Counted from the stretch's first letter, positions 1 to 12,500 are shown. The stretch: DNA of 64,000 nt from Craterostigma plantagineum (GCA_027422505.1 JAPQWV010000741.1:1-64000), one strand, 5' to 3'. Made by a program: numbers and translations. The notes: generated by a model not told the origin, from the sequence alone.

Positions 1-117
1 CTCATTTTGAAGCTCAAGCAGCAATTGTTACCTTCAGAAAAATGTTGGAAAAAGAGAAGGAAAAAAAGAAGACATTGCCATTGTGAACTTAATAACGTGA
101 TGATTATCATTACATTG

Positions 118-669
118 TGATAGGGGTGACCTATTCAACATTCCTCCTGACCTGACAACCCATAAATAACAGAGTAGGAGGTTGGGTTTGAAGGAGGCAA
201 GGACTAGGTACGAGGTCTGACAAGGACAAGGCACGAAGGTGTTATCTGGAGGAGCTCGAAAGATATCCCAGGAAGCTACGGAGCTATCCGGAGGGAACAA
301 ATGAAGTAATCGAGAGAGCTAAGGAAGCAACCGGGAGACCTGGCGAGGGAGAGCAGTACGAAACCCTAGCCGCCCCTACAGTATAAATAGGGTCTTTTAT
401 CCATTTTACACCAGAAGATACACGCCCTACACACACTAACACACCAAGAACACACACACATGTTCTCTCTCACTCTCTTTATCTTCTTTCTACTGTTTAG
501 AGATGAGAATCGCTTGTAAACATGAGGGAATGTGAGATTTAGTGTGTAATCATCCTCGATTAATAGTGAATATTCTCCGGCGGCCCGTGGACGTAGGATT
601 CACCGAATCCGGCCCTCACCTTAATGCCCAAACCATAAATCTTGTTGATCGGGGTTGTAACCCGCATCA
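118..669 (+). repeat. 5' LTR of the non-coding element
   Basis: This 552-bp segment matches 4332-4843 closely over about 490 bp. Shared landmarks are the TCCTCCTGACCTGACAACCC block, the TATAAATAG box and the CGGCGGCCC...GTGGACGTAGG block. It starts TG and ends CA, as retroviral-type LTRs do. The end is fixed by the PBS-like TGGCGCCGT that follows. Confidence 0.75.
382..390 (+). promoter_or_regulatory. TATA box of 5' LTR
   Basis: TATAAATAG lies in the LTR about 290 bp before its end, and is conserved at 4596-4604 in the right LTR. The position fits the U3/R boundary. A run of CA-rich and CT-rich leader follows. Confidence 0.55.
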
Positions 670-670
670 A

Positions 671-688
671 ATGGCGCCGTCTGTGGGA
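671..688 (+). other. Primer-binding site (tRNA-Asp-like)
   Basis: ATGGCGCCGTCTGTGGGA directly follows the LTR end. TGGCGCCGT is the usual start of PBSs in many plant Ty3/gypsy elements (tRNA-Asp type). The rest matches less well, so the tRNA assignment is tentative. Confidence 0.5.
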
Positions 689-1709
689 ATCGAGGGTTTG
701 GAACGTGAGATATGGGGTCGTGGCTTGGATTCAACGGCTGTTTTCAAAGGTTTTCTGGGCCGTTCTTGAGTTTTCTTCCATGGCATTTCATCGAACACCC
801 GTCCAGCGGAGGCTTGTCCAGCCATAGGCTTGGTCACCGGCCACCTCGGCCCCATCGTCAGCGACCAGACCACCACCCGCCGGCGAGGCAATAGCGGCCA
901 CCCGTCCAGTAGCGTCACGCCACCAATCGTTCGGGTAACGACGAACGACAGCTGCCTCCGAGTTCGCAGCGATGTCCCGCCGCACAACACCACCGAACGA
1001 GGAGGCTTTACAGCCATGGCCAGCGGAGACCCCAGCCCACCGTTGCTGACGACCTCTGCTGACTCAATCGATGCCAGCATCACGCCGTCATCTAGCCGAA
1101 CGACGGCGAGCAACAACTGCCCCTCGGAACACAAATCTGAGAACAAAGTCCCACCAACGAACGAAAATCCTAACAGCATCGCATCTAAAAGTTGGAAAAA
1201 TCGACACCCAACTTCGTGAAATCGAGGGTGCCCATGGCATGGTTCTTCTGCTTGAACTGCTGGGATTATGGGAATTATTTCAAATTTACTTTTGTTGTTT
1301 AAAAGCTCCATCGTTGGATTACTGGGAGACTGTTTTTTGGAGGGATTTTACATCCCATTTAACTGCCGTTTGATTCCATTGGTAGGGACTTAGCCTTGAA
1401 CAAAAGCGAATTGGTTTCAAGTGGCTTTTGTTAAGAGATGTTGATGTTGGTAGTAGCCTAGTACGCCATTAAGATGCTTCTTCTGCAAATTCGGCCAGAA
1501 GCAGATTTCTCAAGTCAAACGGCGAACCAAAGTCGGCTTGCGTTAATCCGAGACTGATGAATATGCTAAACGAAAATTCGGAAGAGAGCCAAAGCCTCCT
1601 ATTTCTGAAAGCCAAAGCCGACACAGATCTCTCAGTTCCTGCACCATGAAAGAAGGGTGCAAAAAGGAGAATATGTAGCAATAGGGTAGCTAGCACGATG
1701 CAAGTACCA

Positions 1710-3060
1710 TTAATGCTGCCTGGTGCCTAAAGACCCAACCTAATTGTAGGGAAATCTAAGTCCAACTCCGTGTTGGCACAGAAGACCCAACCTAACTGTT
1801 GGGTATATATCTAAGTCCAGCTCCGGGCTGGCACGTAAATACCCAACCTAACTGTTGGGATATCTAAGTCCAGCTCCGTGCTGGCACAGGATACCCAATA
1901 GCTGGATTGGGACATCCAAGTCCCACTCCGTGTGTAACATCCCGTCCCATACCGGGTGTCACTATAGCATCGGTCCCTACCGGGATCAGTGGGTTTGGGC
2001 CCACCACACTCCGACTGATAGTCTGGCCCCACTGTACCACCATTTAACCTTTCAGCGTGCTTCGTCCTTGCTCACACGCACCCTGGGCAATCTTCCCAAG
2101 GGGTCATCCATCCCAAGATTGTTTCAAGTCAAGCACGCTTAACTTTCATGTTTTTTCGGATGGACTCCCGAAAAGGTAGGTCGACCTTGGTGATATGAGT
2201 AGTACTTTCAATTCTCTTATACGATTCTTAGCCTGACACGCCCATACGTTGCCAGTCTCAGGATCCCTCTCATTCGGGTGTCAGATCGGTTCGTTCATGT
2301 ATCCCTTCGCCTAGAAGCCTTGCTAGGAGCTGCTCCTTGTCCGTGCACATCTCTGGCACCGGCGATCACTCCCCGCCCATCGGCCCCGGGCGTCACACCG
2401 TGCTGGCACCAGAGTGCCCAAACTACGTGTTTGGGATATATAAGTCTAGCTCCGTGCTAGCATAGGAAACCCAATCTATCTGGATTGGGACATCTAAGTC
2501 CAGCTCCACGCTGGCACCAGAATGCCCAACCTATGTGGTTGTGATATATAAGTCTAGCTCCACGTTAGCATAGAAAACCTAATCCATCTGGATGAGGATA
2601 TCTAAGTTCAGCTCTGCGCTGGCACGGAAAGGCCCAAGCTATCCGGTTCGGTTATCTAAGTCCAGCTCTGCATTGGCACTCAAAGACCCAATCCGTCTGG
2701 ATTGGGATATCTAAGTCCAGCTCCGCACTGGCACGGGAAGGCCCTGTTTGGGTTATCTAAGTCCAGCTCCGCGCTGGCACTCAAACCAACCTATCTATTG
2801 GGATATCTAAATCCAACTCCGTGCTGGCACACGAAGGCCTGACTTATTTGTTTGGGTATCTAAGTCGAATTCTGCTCCGGCATTTAGGACCCGACCTACT
2901 TCATCAGGATATCTAAGCTCAGCTCACGCCGAGGCTAGCCTACTTCACTGGGGATATCTAAGTTCAACCATGAGATGGCGACTGGAGGCTCGAATTACGT
3001 GTTCAGGATATCTGAGTACAGCTCCCCATGAGGTTTCCGAGTCGAGCTTCGAGATGGTGA
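1710..3060 (+). repeat. Tandem array of ~53-bp double-hairpin units
   Basis: About 16 units share the core CTAAGTCCAGCTCCGTGCTGGCAC, spaced 47-57 bp apart (for example 1755, 1811, 1864, 2443, 2493, 2550, 2603, 2657, 2710, 2757, 2806). Each unit has two short inverted repeats. Stem 1 is CCCAAYC-loop-GRTTGGG and stem 2 is CCAGC-loop-GCTGG. The stems vary between units but mostly stay paired. The array is split at 1933-2397 by a solo LTR. Units decay after 2860, and weak copies reappear near 3840-4000. No coding sense is visible. Confidence 0.85.
1933..2397. mobile_element. Solo LTR, 465 bp, TSD CCGTG
   Basis: The segment starts TGTAACATCCCG, ends GGGCGTCACA, and is flanked on both sides by CCGTG (1928-1932 and 2398-2402). 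It interrupts one unit of the hairpin array exactly, and removing it restores the unit. TG...CA ends plus a 5-bp TSD and no internal region mean a solo LTR left by LTR-LTR recombination. The ends resemble chromovirus-type gypsy LTRs. Confidence 0.85.
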
Positions 3061-4331
3061 GTAGATTCTGATTATTCTATCTGGTATTTCGTAAATGTTA
3101 GGAGGAAGATTGTATGAGCTTATGGTACCCCGTAACGGAAGCACCAGCATGGCAGTAGCCTGGCGTGTAGAAGGAGCGGAAGGGGATGCCGTCTAATTTG
3201 GAGTACTCTAGATGTGCTACTCCGTTAAGCATAGTTAAGAATAGATGCGTAGTTAATAGGGGAGACTCGGCCATATGTTTGGAAGAGACTATTTACTTCG
3301 ATAGAAAGATAGCAAGATCACAGGTGCAGAACTACACGAGAGAGACTAAGACATAATTCTCCGCAGCAAAGTCCATGCGCCTCTCCCTGACTCTCAGTTC
3401 GAATGCTGCAGCTTGGCTTTTTACTCCTCGCCAACAGATTAGCAGCCTTGTGCTCGATGAGCTGCTCCTGTTCTGCTGCAAGCTTGCTAGCTCATCCTGC
3501 AACTGCCTGACCGTGGCATCTCTACGCTTCAGCAGCTCGGCTAGCTCCATGAGGACGAGCCACGACCAGGAGTTGGCCAGCGGAGGAGACATCCTACTCA
3601 AGGGAGACGGACAAAGTCCACGACATGGTAACCCACCTCCCACGCTAACATACAGAGACCTGGCTTTGGGGAGCAAGAGTTCTACATCAGCTCTCCGTTG
3701 ATAAAGAGACCTGATCTATGCAATTAGGAGTCTATCTTCGAACCAATGAATGAAGACATGATCTACCTTCTCCAGATTTTCAGGTCAGCTCTTCGGATTT
3801 TAGGTTAATTCTCACCCATAAGCTAGATCTGCTCGATCCTAATTTACAAGTCCAGTTCTATGCTGGCCTGAGAAGATCCAATTCAGCTACTTGGGGTTTC
3901 TAAGCCGGCTCCATGCTGGCATGTAAAAAGCCCCGTCATCTGTTTGAGGTTCCTAGGTCCGGCACCATGCTGGCAAGCAAAGAGCTGATGCACCCCATCC
4001 GGACGTTTTAAGCCCAGATCTAACTGAAAGACGGAGACTTGGGTCATCTAGTCCGATTGTTTGAATTCAGCTCTCTTCCCACTCATAAAGACCTGATCTG
4101 TATGATCAGGATTTTCAATTGCAGCTTTTTGTTAGTAAAGAGGACCTGATCTACTAGGATTTCAAAGATCAGCTTTCCATCAGCCTGTGAAGTCCTAGGC
4201 TGTTCGGGACTTCTTGGGCAACGGGAGAAAATGGCATAAGAAATTTAAGGACACAAGAAGAGGAATGCTTTCTTAATAATACTCCGAGCTGCAATACTTT
4301 GCATATTGCAACTCAGAGTAGGGGGACTGGA
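3061..4331. other. 3' interior of non-coding element, decayed repeats
   Basis: No convincing gene is present. Degenerate relatives of the hairpin unit appear at about 3840-4000 (for example GCTCCATGCTGGCATG). An antisense frame at 3332-3676 (114 codons) has a helical, leucine- and glutamine-rich middle, but I recognise no family. The stretch ends in a purine tract (4318-4331) in front of the right LTR. Confidence 0.5.
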
Positions 4332-4843
4332 TGATAGCGGTGACATATCCAGCATTCCTCCTGACCTGACAACCCACAAAGAACAGTGTAGGAGGTTGGG
4401 TCTGAAGGAGGCAAGGACTAGGTATGAGGTTTGACAAGGACAAGGCACGAAGGTGTTATCTGGAGGAGCTCGGAAGATATCCCAGGAAGCTACGGAGCTA
4501 TCCCGAGGGAACAAATGAAGTAATCGAGAGAGCTAAGGAAGCGATCGGGAGACTTGGCGAGGGAGAGCAGCACGAAACCCTAGCCGCCCCTACAGTATAA
4601 ATAGTGTCTTTTATCCATTTTACACCAGAAGATACACGCCCTACACACACTAACACACCAAGAAAACACACACATGTTCTCTCTCACTCTCTTTATCTTC
4701 TTTCTACTGTTTAGAGCTGAGAATCGCTTGTAAACATGAGGGAATGTGAGATTGAGTGTGTAATCCTCCTCGATTAATAGTGAATATTCTCCGGCGGCCC
4801 ATGGACGTAGGATTCACCCGAATCCGAACCACGTAAATCATCG
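4332..4843 (+). repeat. 3' LTR of the non-coding element (end truncated)
   Basis: It begins TGATAGCGGTGACATATCC and follows the left LTR until about 4820, including TATAAATAG at 4596. It then reads into AT-rich DNA, so the last part of the LTR is missing or replaced. Confidence 0.7.
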
Positions 4844-5359
4844 TCTCTTTACTTATTCGAATTTAATTCGAGTTACTCAAATATAATTCGAATTATTCGA
4901 ATTATTATTTATTCGAATTATTTGATAAGGTGTGCGCATATAGTCGAATAAATTTTATTCGAATTATTATGCTAATTACTTAGCTATCCGAAAAACACAT
5001 TTTGGAATCGATAAAATTCAAATTTGAAAAAGTGCAAAACATAGAAGTTTTGTATAATCAAGTTTTCTGTCCAACAAACTTGAATAAGGGTAATTGGTTC
5101 TCTGCAATGAAAGTTATTGTCGAAAATATCTTAAACAAATTATTCAAATAAAATAATTCGAAAGACGAAATCATTGACTGAAAAATGAAATTATCGACTG
5201 TATCTCTGATGAGAGTGAGACGGCGAGATGAAAAAAGTATTAATGGGTGTTGGGTTTTCTTTGGAATTTTTTTTGGAACCATTTGCAGAAGAAAAAACGA
5301 CGATGAAAAAGACGATGGAGAAGATGAACAATAAATTTAATTTTTATGAAAATAGATAA
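4844..5359. other. AT-rich intergenic DNA
   Basis: The sequence is low complexity, with repeated TTCGAATTA blocks at 4850-4970. I see no gene or element boundary apart from the MULE target site at its right edge. Confidence 0.5.
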
Positions 5360-5639
5360 TTAAAATATGGGGCTTTTACGAATCAGACCCTCTTTAAGTT
5401 TTAAAACATGATTCAGGCCCTGTCAGTAGAAATTTCGGTTTCAAGGACCCAATATCTTTTTTAAGTTTAGAGAAAAGGACCAAATACTTGATCTGACCAA
5501 AATACCCCTACAAAGTTGTATAATAAGTGGTATCCAAAACCAGCTTTTTGTTACCATTCGTTACCATATTAATAAGTAAATAAAATATTCTTTTGATGAT
5601 AAAAAAAACTCGCAGATAGTTCGAACGATCCTCGGAAAC

Positions 5640-6880
5640 GAAAGGCAATCTATCCACGAGGGTTTATTTCGATATTCAGGTCTCGAAATGTTCAATTTTA
5701 CGGGTATATTTCTCGAACTCTTTTGACTCAAAAAACGCGACGAAATTGAATCTCGATTCGGTCGAAATTGAAGATATTTTGTACAAATTCGAGAGACCCA
5801 TAACCTGAACAAATATTTGAAACACGGTATTGGCTCTATTGTTCGTCGCTCGTGATTTGCCGAAACTTAAAATCGTCGTATTGTTGGCTAAACATTTGTT
5901 CCCGAAACGTTATGGATCGTCATGCATCTGTTATCCTAAAATAGTTAACTGATATTTGTGAGCTATGATATGGTATATATACTGATTTAAAGGTATCTTT
6001 AAGTTAGATTTGGTACCGAATGCCAATTATCTGGTATCATTACAACAGTGGAAATTCGATCGACACAATCAATCGTATATATTATTTCCATCTGCACGAA
6101 CGCACGTCCTGCACCAAACAAAGTTGGTATGTATCCTAGACGGTTTATCATGTTAATCGGGTCTCAAATGTTCGATTTTTACGGGTAAATTTTCGAATTC
6201 TTTTGACGCAAATAATTAAAACACGGTGAAAATCAATCCCGATTCGGTCGAAATTGAAGATATTTTGTACAAATTCGAGAGACTCATATCCTAAACAAAT
6301 CGCTGAAGCATAGTACTAGCTCTACCGTTCGTCGCTCATGGTTTGCCGAAATTTAAAATCGCCGGATTGTTGCCTAAACAATTGTTCCCAAAACGTGGTA
6401 TGGATTGTCAGGCATCAGTCACCGTAATACAGTTAACTGGTATTGGTGAGCTGCCATATGGTGTATATACTGATTAAAAGGTTCGAGTAAGTTGGAGTTG
6501 GTACCCTTTGCCAAATATCTGGTATCACCGTAACAGTGGAAACTCGATCGAACCAATCAATAGTATATATTGTTTCCATCTGCACAACCTGCACCAAACC
6601 AAGTTGGGTGTATCCTAGATGGTTTATCATGTTATTCAGGTCTCGAATGTTCAATTTGACGGGTAAATTTCTCGAATTCTTTTGAGTCAAATAATTAAAA
6701 CACGGTGAAAATCGAATCTCAATTCGATCGAAATTGAAGATATTTTGTACAAATTCGAGAGACCCATATCCTGACAAGTCGTTGAAGCACAGTACAGGCT
6801 CTATTGTTCGTCGCTCGTGGTTGCCGAAATTTAAATACAATCGTCGGATTTGCCTAATTTTCCGAAACAAGAAAGTGGTA
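5640..6880. repeat. ~480-bp tandem repeat, three copies (MULE left half)
   Basis: Similar blocks start near 5685, 6167 and 6645 (TCTCGAAATGTTCAATTTTACGG and variants). Each continues through GAAATTGAAGATATTTTG, TACAAATTCGAGAGAC and GTTCGTCGCTCGTGGTTTGCC. Spacing is about 480 bp. The frames here (5561-5812 and 6433-6870, minus) are repeat by-products. Confidence 0.75.
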
Positions 6881-7109
6881 CCAATAAGTTATTAATTGTT
6901 ATTCTCTGTGTAACTTGTGTTATCCACTTTAGGCGGGAGTTCAATAATTTAGGCGGGAATTGCATTAATTGGAATATTCTATATTGTCAATGGATATTAC
7001 CACATTACTCGCCAATCTGAATTTTCGATATAAAAGAACAATACAAATCCAATTTTTAACACTATTGTAGATATGATACTGCATAATAGGTTTTCCATAC
7101 CATACTACT

Positions 7110-10100
7110 ATTATCATTAATTTCGCTCACAAATCCATTTTTCTTCGATTGTTTGGGGTTTGAGGTCTCGAATTTTGAGTTTATGGTCTATTAAATGTTG
7201 TTCATGCTTTAATGTTGAACTTTGAATACGTTTGTGATGGAATTCATAACGTTATGCCTCATCAAAAGAGATACTAGTATATTTTGTGAAACAAGAGCTA
7301 TGTGTTTACATGACTTTTGATCTCAACTTTCACATATTGATATGAACATTCGCATAACATGCCTTTAAGGGAATTCGGTTTGTTAACTTAGTAAAATCAC
7401 ATACTTACATGAACATATATCTTATACATTCGGGAAAAAGTGAATTTACGAACAAAATAACTCTAATTAATGATGTTATACTGAAAAGCATATTATGTGG
7501 TATCTGTACCAAACAATGTGTCATAAATTTGGTTGGCATTGTTTCTTTATATCAGACATCTGGTATTATTTGCAGGTAATGTGGTAGTATTCTAAAACAT
7601 TTCATTAATTACGCTCAAAAATCCATTTTGCTGCGATCGTTTAGTTTGAGGTCTCGAATTTTCAGTTTATGTTCTATTAAATGTTGTCCGTGCTTTAATG
7701 TTGAACTTTGAATACGTTTGCGATGAAATTCATAATGTTATGTGTGACGACCCGCCATCTACTACTATTTTCTTACGCTAACTTACGTGACTAACTAGAA
7801 TATAAAATATATTACATATGAAACACCAATAGAATTTTTCGATTTTACGAAGCACACCACACACGACTATTTTACAATACAAACATTGTTCAAATTTTAC
7901 ATACGATACAAACGTATTTTACAAAAGCACAACGTAATTAACATAACACCCGCCACACAGGTCGCATCCATGTACACACCACCGTCAAAAGTCACCGGAA
8001 GTTCCAGAAGGACCAGCCTCTTCATCTAAACACTTACGTACCGGATTCTCTACGTCTACAACACATAAAAACATGGGATGAGCTACAAAGCTCAGTAAGT
8101 GGAAATATGCATGTATGCACGTGCCAAAATAGCAAAGGCATCCACGCCAATGCTATCTAATACTCATTACGTCATTCTTATTCTTTACTCTTTTCTATCA
8201 TTTTCTCATTTTCCTCATATTCCTTATTTTTCTCCGGGCCCTTAGCTAACTTGCTACGCGCACCATCATAATATGAGCTCAAATCCTTTACGGATAAAAA
8301 TACGATAGTCGGCCCACTCTGGCTAGGATCAAACTAGGGTTTATCTCCAGTCTTACCATCACCAGGTCGCCCCTCTATCTGGCCACTTTTCTTGGCACTC
8401 TGGTTATACCATGTGCCTTCCCAGCACCAAAATAATTTAGGTACATACATTCGACGGTTTACATCCCGTCATGGTGCTTTGGTAGAAGTAGCTATATATC
8501 CATTTATCTACATCAACTATAACTCCGATAGTACAATGCACATTCATTCTTAAGAATACTAAATACACATCGTGCGTGCATATGCTTATACTTCATGAAT
8601 AATGCGACAAATAATAATAATTTCCAAGAAATCACATATAACAGATAATTCACATTGCATGTATTCACCAAAGCAATTAGTCATGTAACATGTCACATAT
8701 CAAACAATCAATTTATGTGTTGTAGGTGAAATTCCCACTTACCTGGTATCCTTAGGTACTTAGCTTATTGTATTGTAAGTCGTCTAACCCTCGAACCTTA
8801 AATATAGAAACATTATAAAATTAGTATATTTTGGTCTAACTATATAATTAGGGTTTTTCAAAAATTATTATTATTATTATTTTATTTGAATCAAGTTTCG
8901 ATTTCTACATGTTTCAAACATATTGATTTCAAAATTCCTATGTTTCGAACTTTGGTCAATTTGATGAATTAATTTCGAACCATTTCTAAATTCTTAAAAA
9001 TCTCGAAATCACCTTACACAAACATCTCGACATTCTATTCGAGATCTTATTTCAACATTCACAAAACCTCAAAACTACTTCATACAAGTATTTCGACATC
9101 TTCTTCGAGATTTTCCTTTCACAATTCACAAAACACACATAAACCTTTCGAAATCCCACTCGAGATCCTCAATTACACAAGACTCATATTGAGATCGATC
9201 CTATTGTTTCGAGAATTCATCAAGACCAATCTCGAGATCCCATGTCAAAATTCTTATAAATTTCGAAACCATCTCACACAAACATTTCGACATCCTCATA
9301 AGAAATTCGAAATCTTCTTCGAGATTCACTTAGAAAATTCACAAAAATGTCGAAACAACTTCATATAAACATTTCGACATACACTTTGATATTCCCTTTC
9401 GAGATTCATAAAAATATCGAAACAAACATCAAAACCCTAATATCACTATTTCATATTCTTCATTTTGAATTTCTCAAAATTTCGAAACTAAATCTCGAGA
9501 TGTATTTCGAACTCCACAAACTTCATCTCGAGATTTCATTTCAATCTTCATTTCGAATTCATCAATACTAACCCTAATCCAATTCCGAAGCTCTCCTACT
9601 TCATGCTATTATCTCGAAGTTCTTTCTTTCTCAAAACCTAACTTTCGAAACCTTACCAAAAACACTATTTAAATTTCGAACTTGTTAAAACTTTCAATCA
9701 AAACATGATTTATCAAGAACAGATAAATATCATCTAACTCTAAATGGTGTTCTTCCTCTTCAAAAATCAAAAACCCTAAAGAACATAAGCTTACGTGATT
9801 TCCATACTTAATAACTCTTAGATTAACCAAACCTAACTAGAAATATAAAAATTATAACAAGAACCCTTACCAAATCCCAGTTGTGTTATGGTTACGAGTT
9901 GTGTTCTTCACCTCCTTCCTAAACTTGTTCTTTTCGTCTAATGATTCCTTTCTTTCTATGTTCTTATCATAAAGGTTCCAATTATTATTATTACTTAAAT
10001 CTTAAATTACTTTATGTTTTGTCTTTAGCTTTTGAAATTTGGATTCATCCTCTCATACTTATCGTGTATTGATTTCTAAAGAATTATAATCCTTACCTAA

Positions 10101-10960
10101 TACCATCACAAACCAAATATTAGTATTTTATTCCTTGTATTAATCATTCTTTATAATAGAATCTCGAGATCTATCTTAGAAATCTCGACATCAACTTCGA
10201 ACTTCTTCCATAACATCTCGAGATCCATCACTTAAATTTAGAAATTCCTCTTAACAACTAGTTTGAACTTCTATTATTCATTTGTTTCTAGATTCTTGAT
10301 CTACACTAAGAAATTTCGAAACCACATCCTAATTTCGAAACTTTCCCATGGTTTCGAAATTCTCCACCTAAATTTCTAAATACACCAATTTCCTAAGGTT
10401 TCAACTTCCTTCCATTTATATTTCGAAACTCACTGTCACATCATAAAGTTTCGAAATTTATCAAAAAAGAAACCCCAAATTTCAAACTTATAATGTTAAG
10501 TATCATGTAAACACAAAATTAAATAAAAATACTGAATATGCAGTCATATAAACACATAATATGCATGTAAATTTATTGGCCAACTTACTCACGGGACCCG
10601 GGTATTACATTATGTCTCATCAAAAGAGATACTAGTATATTTTGTGAAAGAAGAGCTATGTGTTTACATGACTTTTGATCTCAAATTTCACATATTGATA
10701 TCAACATTCACAAAACGTGTCTTTAATGAAATTTTGTGATTTGGCTTCATCATATCACCTATTTCCATGAATGTCAATCTTATACATCCCAACGAAATGA
10801 ATTTACGAAGGAAAGTAATCGAAATAGCAATGTGGTATTGATTAGCTATTTTGTGGTTCTTGTAGCTACAAATGTGGTATAACATTTGCTTATATTGTTA
10901 TTGTTTATCAGACATATGGTATTATTTGCAGGCAATGTGGTAATATTAAGTTATTGTACT
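7110..10960. repeat. Second ~486-bp repeat, two copies, one split by solo LTR
   Basis: A block with TTGAGGTCTCGAATTTT, CATGCTTTAATGTTGAACTT and CTCATCAAAAGAGATACTAG occurs at 7120-7600. It occurs again from 7607, is interrupted at 7743-10609, and resumes with TCTCATCAAAAGAGATACTAG at 10615. The two halves line up across the inserted LTR. Confidence 0.7.
7743..10609 (-). mobile_element. Solo LTR, 2,867 bp, chromovirus type, TSD TTATG
   Basis: The segment begins TGTGACGACCCGCC, ends CGGGTATTACA, and is flanked by TTATG at 7738-7742 and 10610-10614. The ends match the LTRs of the gypsy element at 48427-56651 (TGTAACGACCC...CGGGTATTACA), whose minus orientation is known from its PBS. I infer the same minus orientation here. 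A shared inner block (AGCTCAGTAAGTGGAAATATGCATG here; GCCCAGTAGATGAAAATATGCATG there) supports the relation. Long LTRs of this kind are typical of Tekay/Del-like chromoviruses. No coding sequence is present. Confidence 0.85.
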
Positions 10961-11129
10961 GTTAATATCTCTGACAATCTAGAACCTTCTAGAATGTTCT
11001 TAGTTATGTGTTACCCAGAATGCGTGATTTGTTACCCAGAATAAATGAAGTGTTACCAACCAACTTTTTATTTGACAAACGTTCCAATATTTCCCATCAA
11101 AATTTGTCGTTATTCCATGACTAACATTG

Positions 11130-12500
11130 ATAATTATTGTCGATTCTAAGACCCACGCCCGAATTGGTGTGAATTCACATTATTCGAGCATAATATTCGA
11201 GATTTCACTAGTTTTTTTACCAAATTTTTGAATTGGGCTTGAAGCATTATTTCAACATAACATCGAAAATTTTCCTTGTTTATGAGGACCCATGAAAAAT
11301 TGAGATCGGTTTTACCTTTTCCGATTACTATTTCTTCAATTTCGGGGAGTTTTGTGAAGCATACGAATTTTAATCTTTCTCTTGACACCTGAGTCCGTAC
11401 CAGTTGCATGTAGTAGTTATAGGAAACAAACCGTTATTGTTTTTTATTATATGTTATAAATGAGGCAAGACTTGTTACCATTTATTAGTAATCGGTTACA
11501 ATATTTGAAGGTAGAGTTTTGGAACTTGCAGAAAATGGTACCCATATAAAGTGGTGTGTTACTGAAATTGAAAATATTTCGATCTTAGCTCGCAGCAAAA
11601 TTCATTATTATTTCATGTCGATTACTAAGACGCACATCCGAATTGGTGTGAATACTCATTATTCGAGCATAAAAGTCGAGATTTCACTCGTTTTTTACCA
11701 AAATTTGCGAATTGGGTTTGAAGCATTATTCCAACTTAACATCGAAAATTGTCCTTGTTTATGAGGACCCATGAGAAATTGAGATCGATTTTACCTTTTT
11801 CGATTACTGACGTTGAAGATTTCTGTGATTTTAGAGAGTTTTGGTGTCGTACGAATTTTTGATCTTTCTCTTGATGCCATATTCCGTACTAGTTGCATGT
11901 AGTTATTATAAAAAGCAAACCGTTATTGTCTTCTCGTTATTTGTCATATATGAGGCAACATTTATTCCTCAATGTTAGGAATTTGTTATTGTTTTTAGGG
12001 TAGGGTTTCCAAAATAGTAGAAAGTGACACCTAGATAAAGTGACGTGTTACTGAAATTATTTATTATTACTGAGGCAACATTTATTCCTCAATGTTAAGA
12101 ATCTGGTATAGATTCTGATAGTAGAGTTTCCGTACGAGCAAAAAATGGTACCCACATCAAGTGATTTGTTAGTGAAATTGAAAATGTTTGGATATTAGGT
12201 CGCGGAAAATTTCGTTGTTATTTCGTGTCGATTACTCAAACCCACATCCGAATTGGTGCGAATCCACATTATTCGAGCACAAAAGTCAAGATTTCACTCG
12301 TGTTTGTAGCAAAATTTTCAAATTTAGTTTGAAAGCATTATTACAACATAACATCGAAAATTTTCGTTGGTTACGAGGACCCATGAGAATTTGAGCTCGA
12401 GTTTATCTTTTTTGCTCAATAACGTCGAATATTTCAGAGATTTCATGACGTTTTGGGTGTTGGAAGAATCGAAAATGGACCAAAAACTAGAACGTAAGGG
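11130..12500. repeat. Third repeat family in the MULE, three copies
   Basis: The block GAATTGGTGTGAA...CATTATTCGAGCA...GAGATTTCACTCG...CATCGAAAATTTTCCTTG recurs near 11160, 11640 and 12250. Spacing is about 480 and 610 bp. All reading frames here derive from the repeat. Confidence 0.75.

Larger units (their letters stand above)
118..4843 (+). mobile_element. Non-coding LTR retrotransposon derivative (LARD-like)
   Basis: Two similar terminal repeats (118-669 and 4332-4843) bracket about 3.7 kb without a recognisable gag or pol. The left repeat begins TGATAGGGGTGACC and ends in CATCA just before a primer-binding-like site. The right repeat is preceded by a purine tract (GAGTAGGGGGACTGGA). Together these define the + orientation. 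The interior holds a tandem hairpin array, a nested solo LTR and decayed copies of the same repeat. The right LTR lacks about the last 50 bp of the left one, and I find no clear target-site duplication. The PBS style (TGGCGCCGT) is common in plant Ty3/gypsy elements, so this is probably a large non-autonomous gypsy derivative. That lineage call is inference. Confidence 0.7.

Noticed and set aside
667..1311. 214-codon minus-strand frame in the non-coding LTR element
   Set aside because: It runs antisense through the PBS region, with composition typical of GC-rich non-coding DNA and no recognisable motif.
1710..3060. CRISPR-like array
   Set aside because: Units diverge throughout with no constant repeat and unique spacer pattern, the context is plant nuclear DNA, and an LTR element surrounds it.
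8870..9600. Repeated TTTCGAAA/TCTCGAGAT blocks as a regulatory array
   Set aside because: They fall within the long chromovirus-type solo LTR and have irregular spacing; composition of the LTR explains them well enough.
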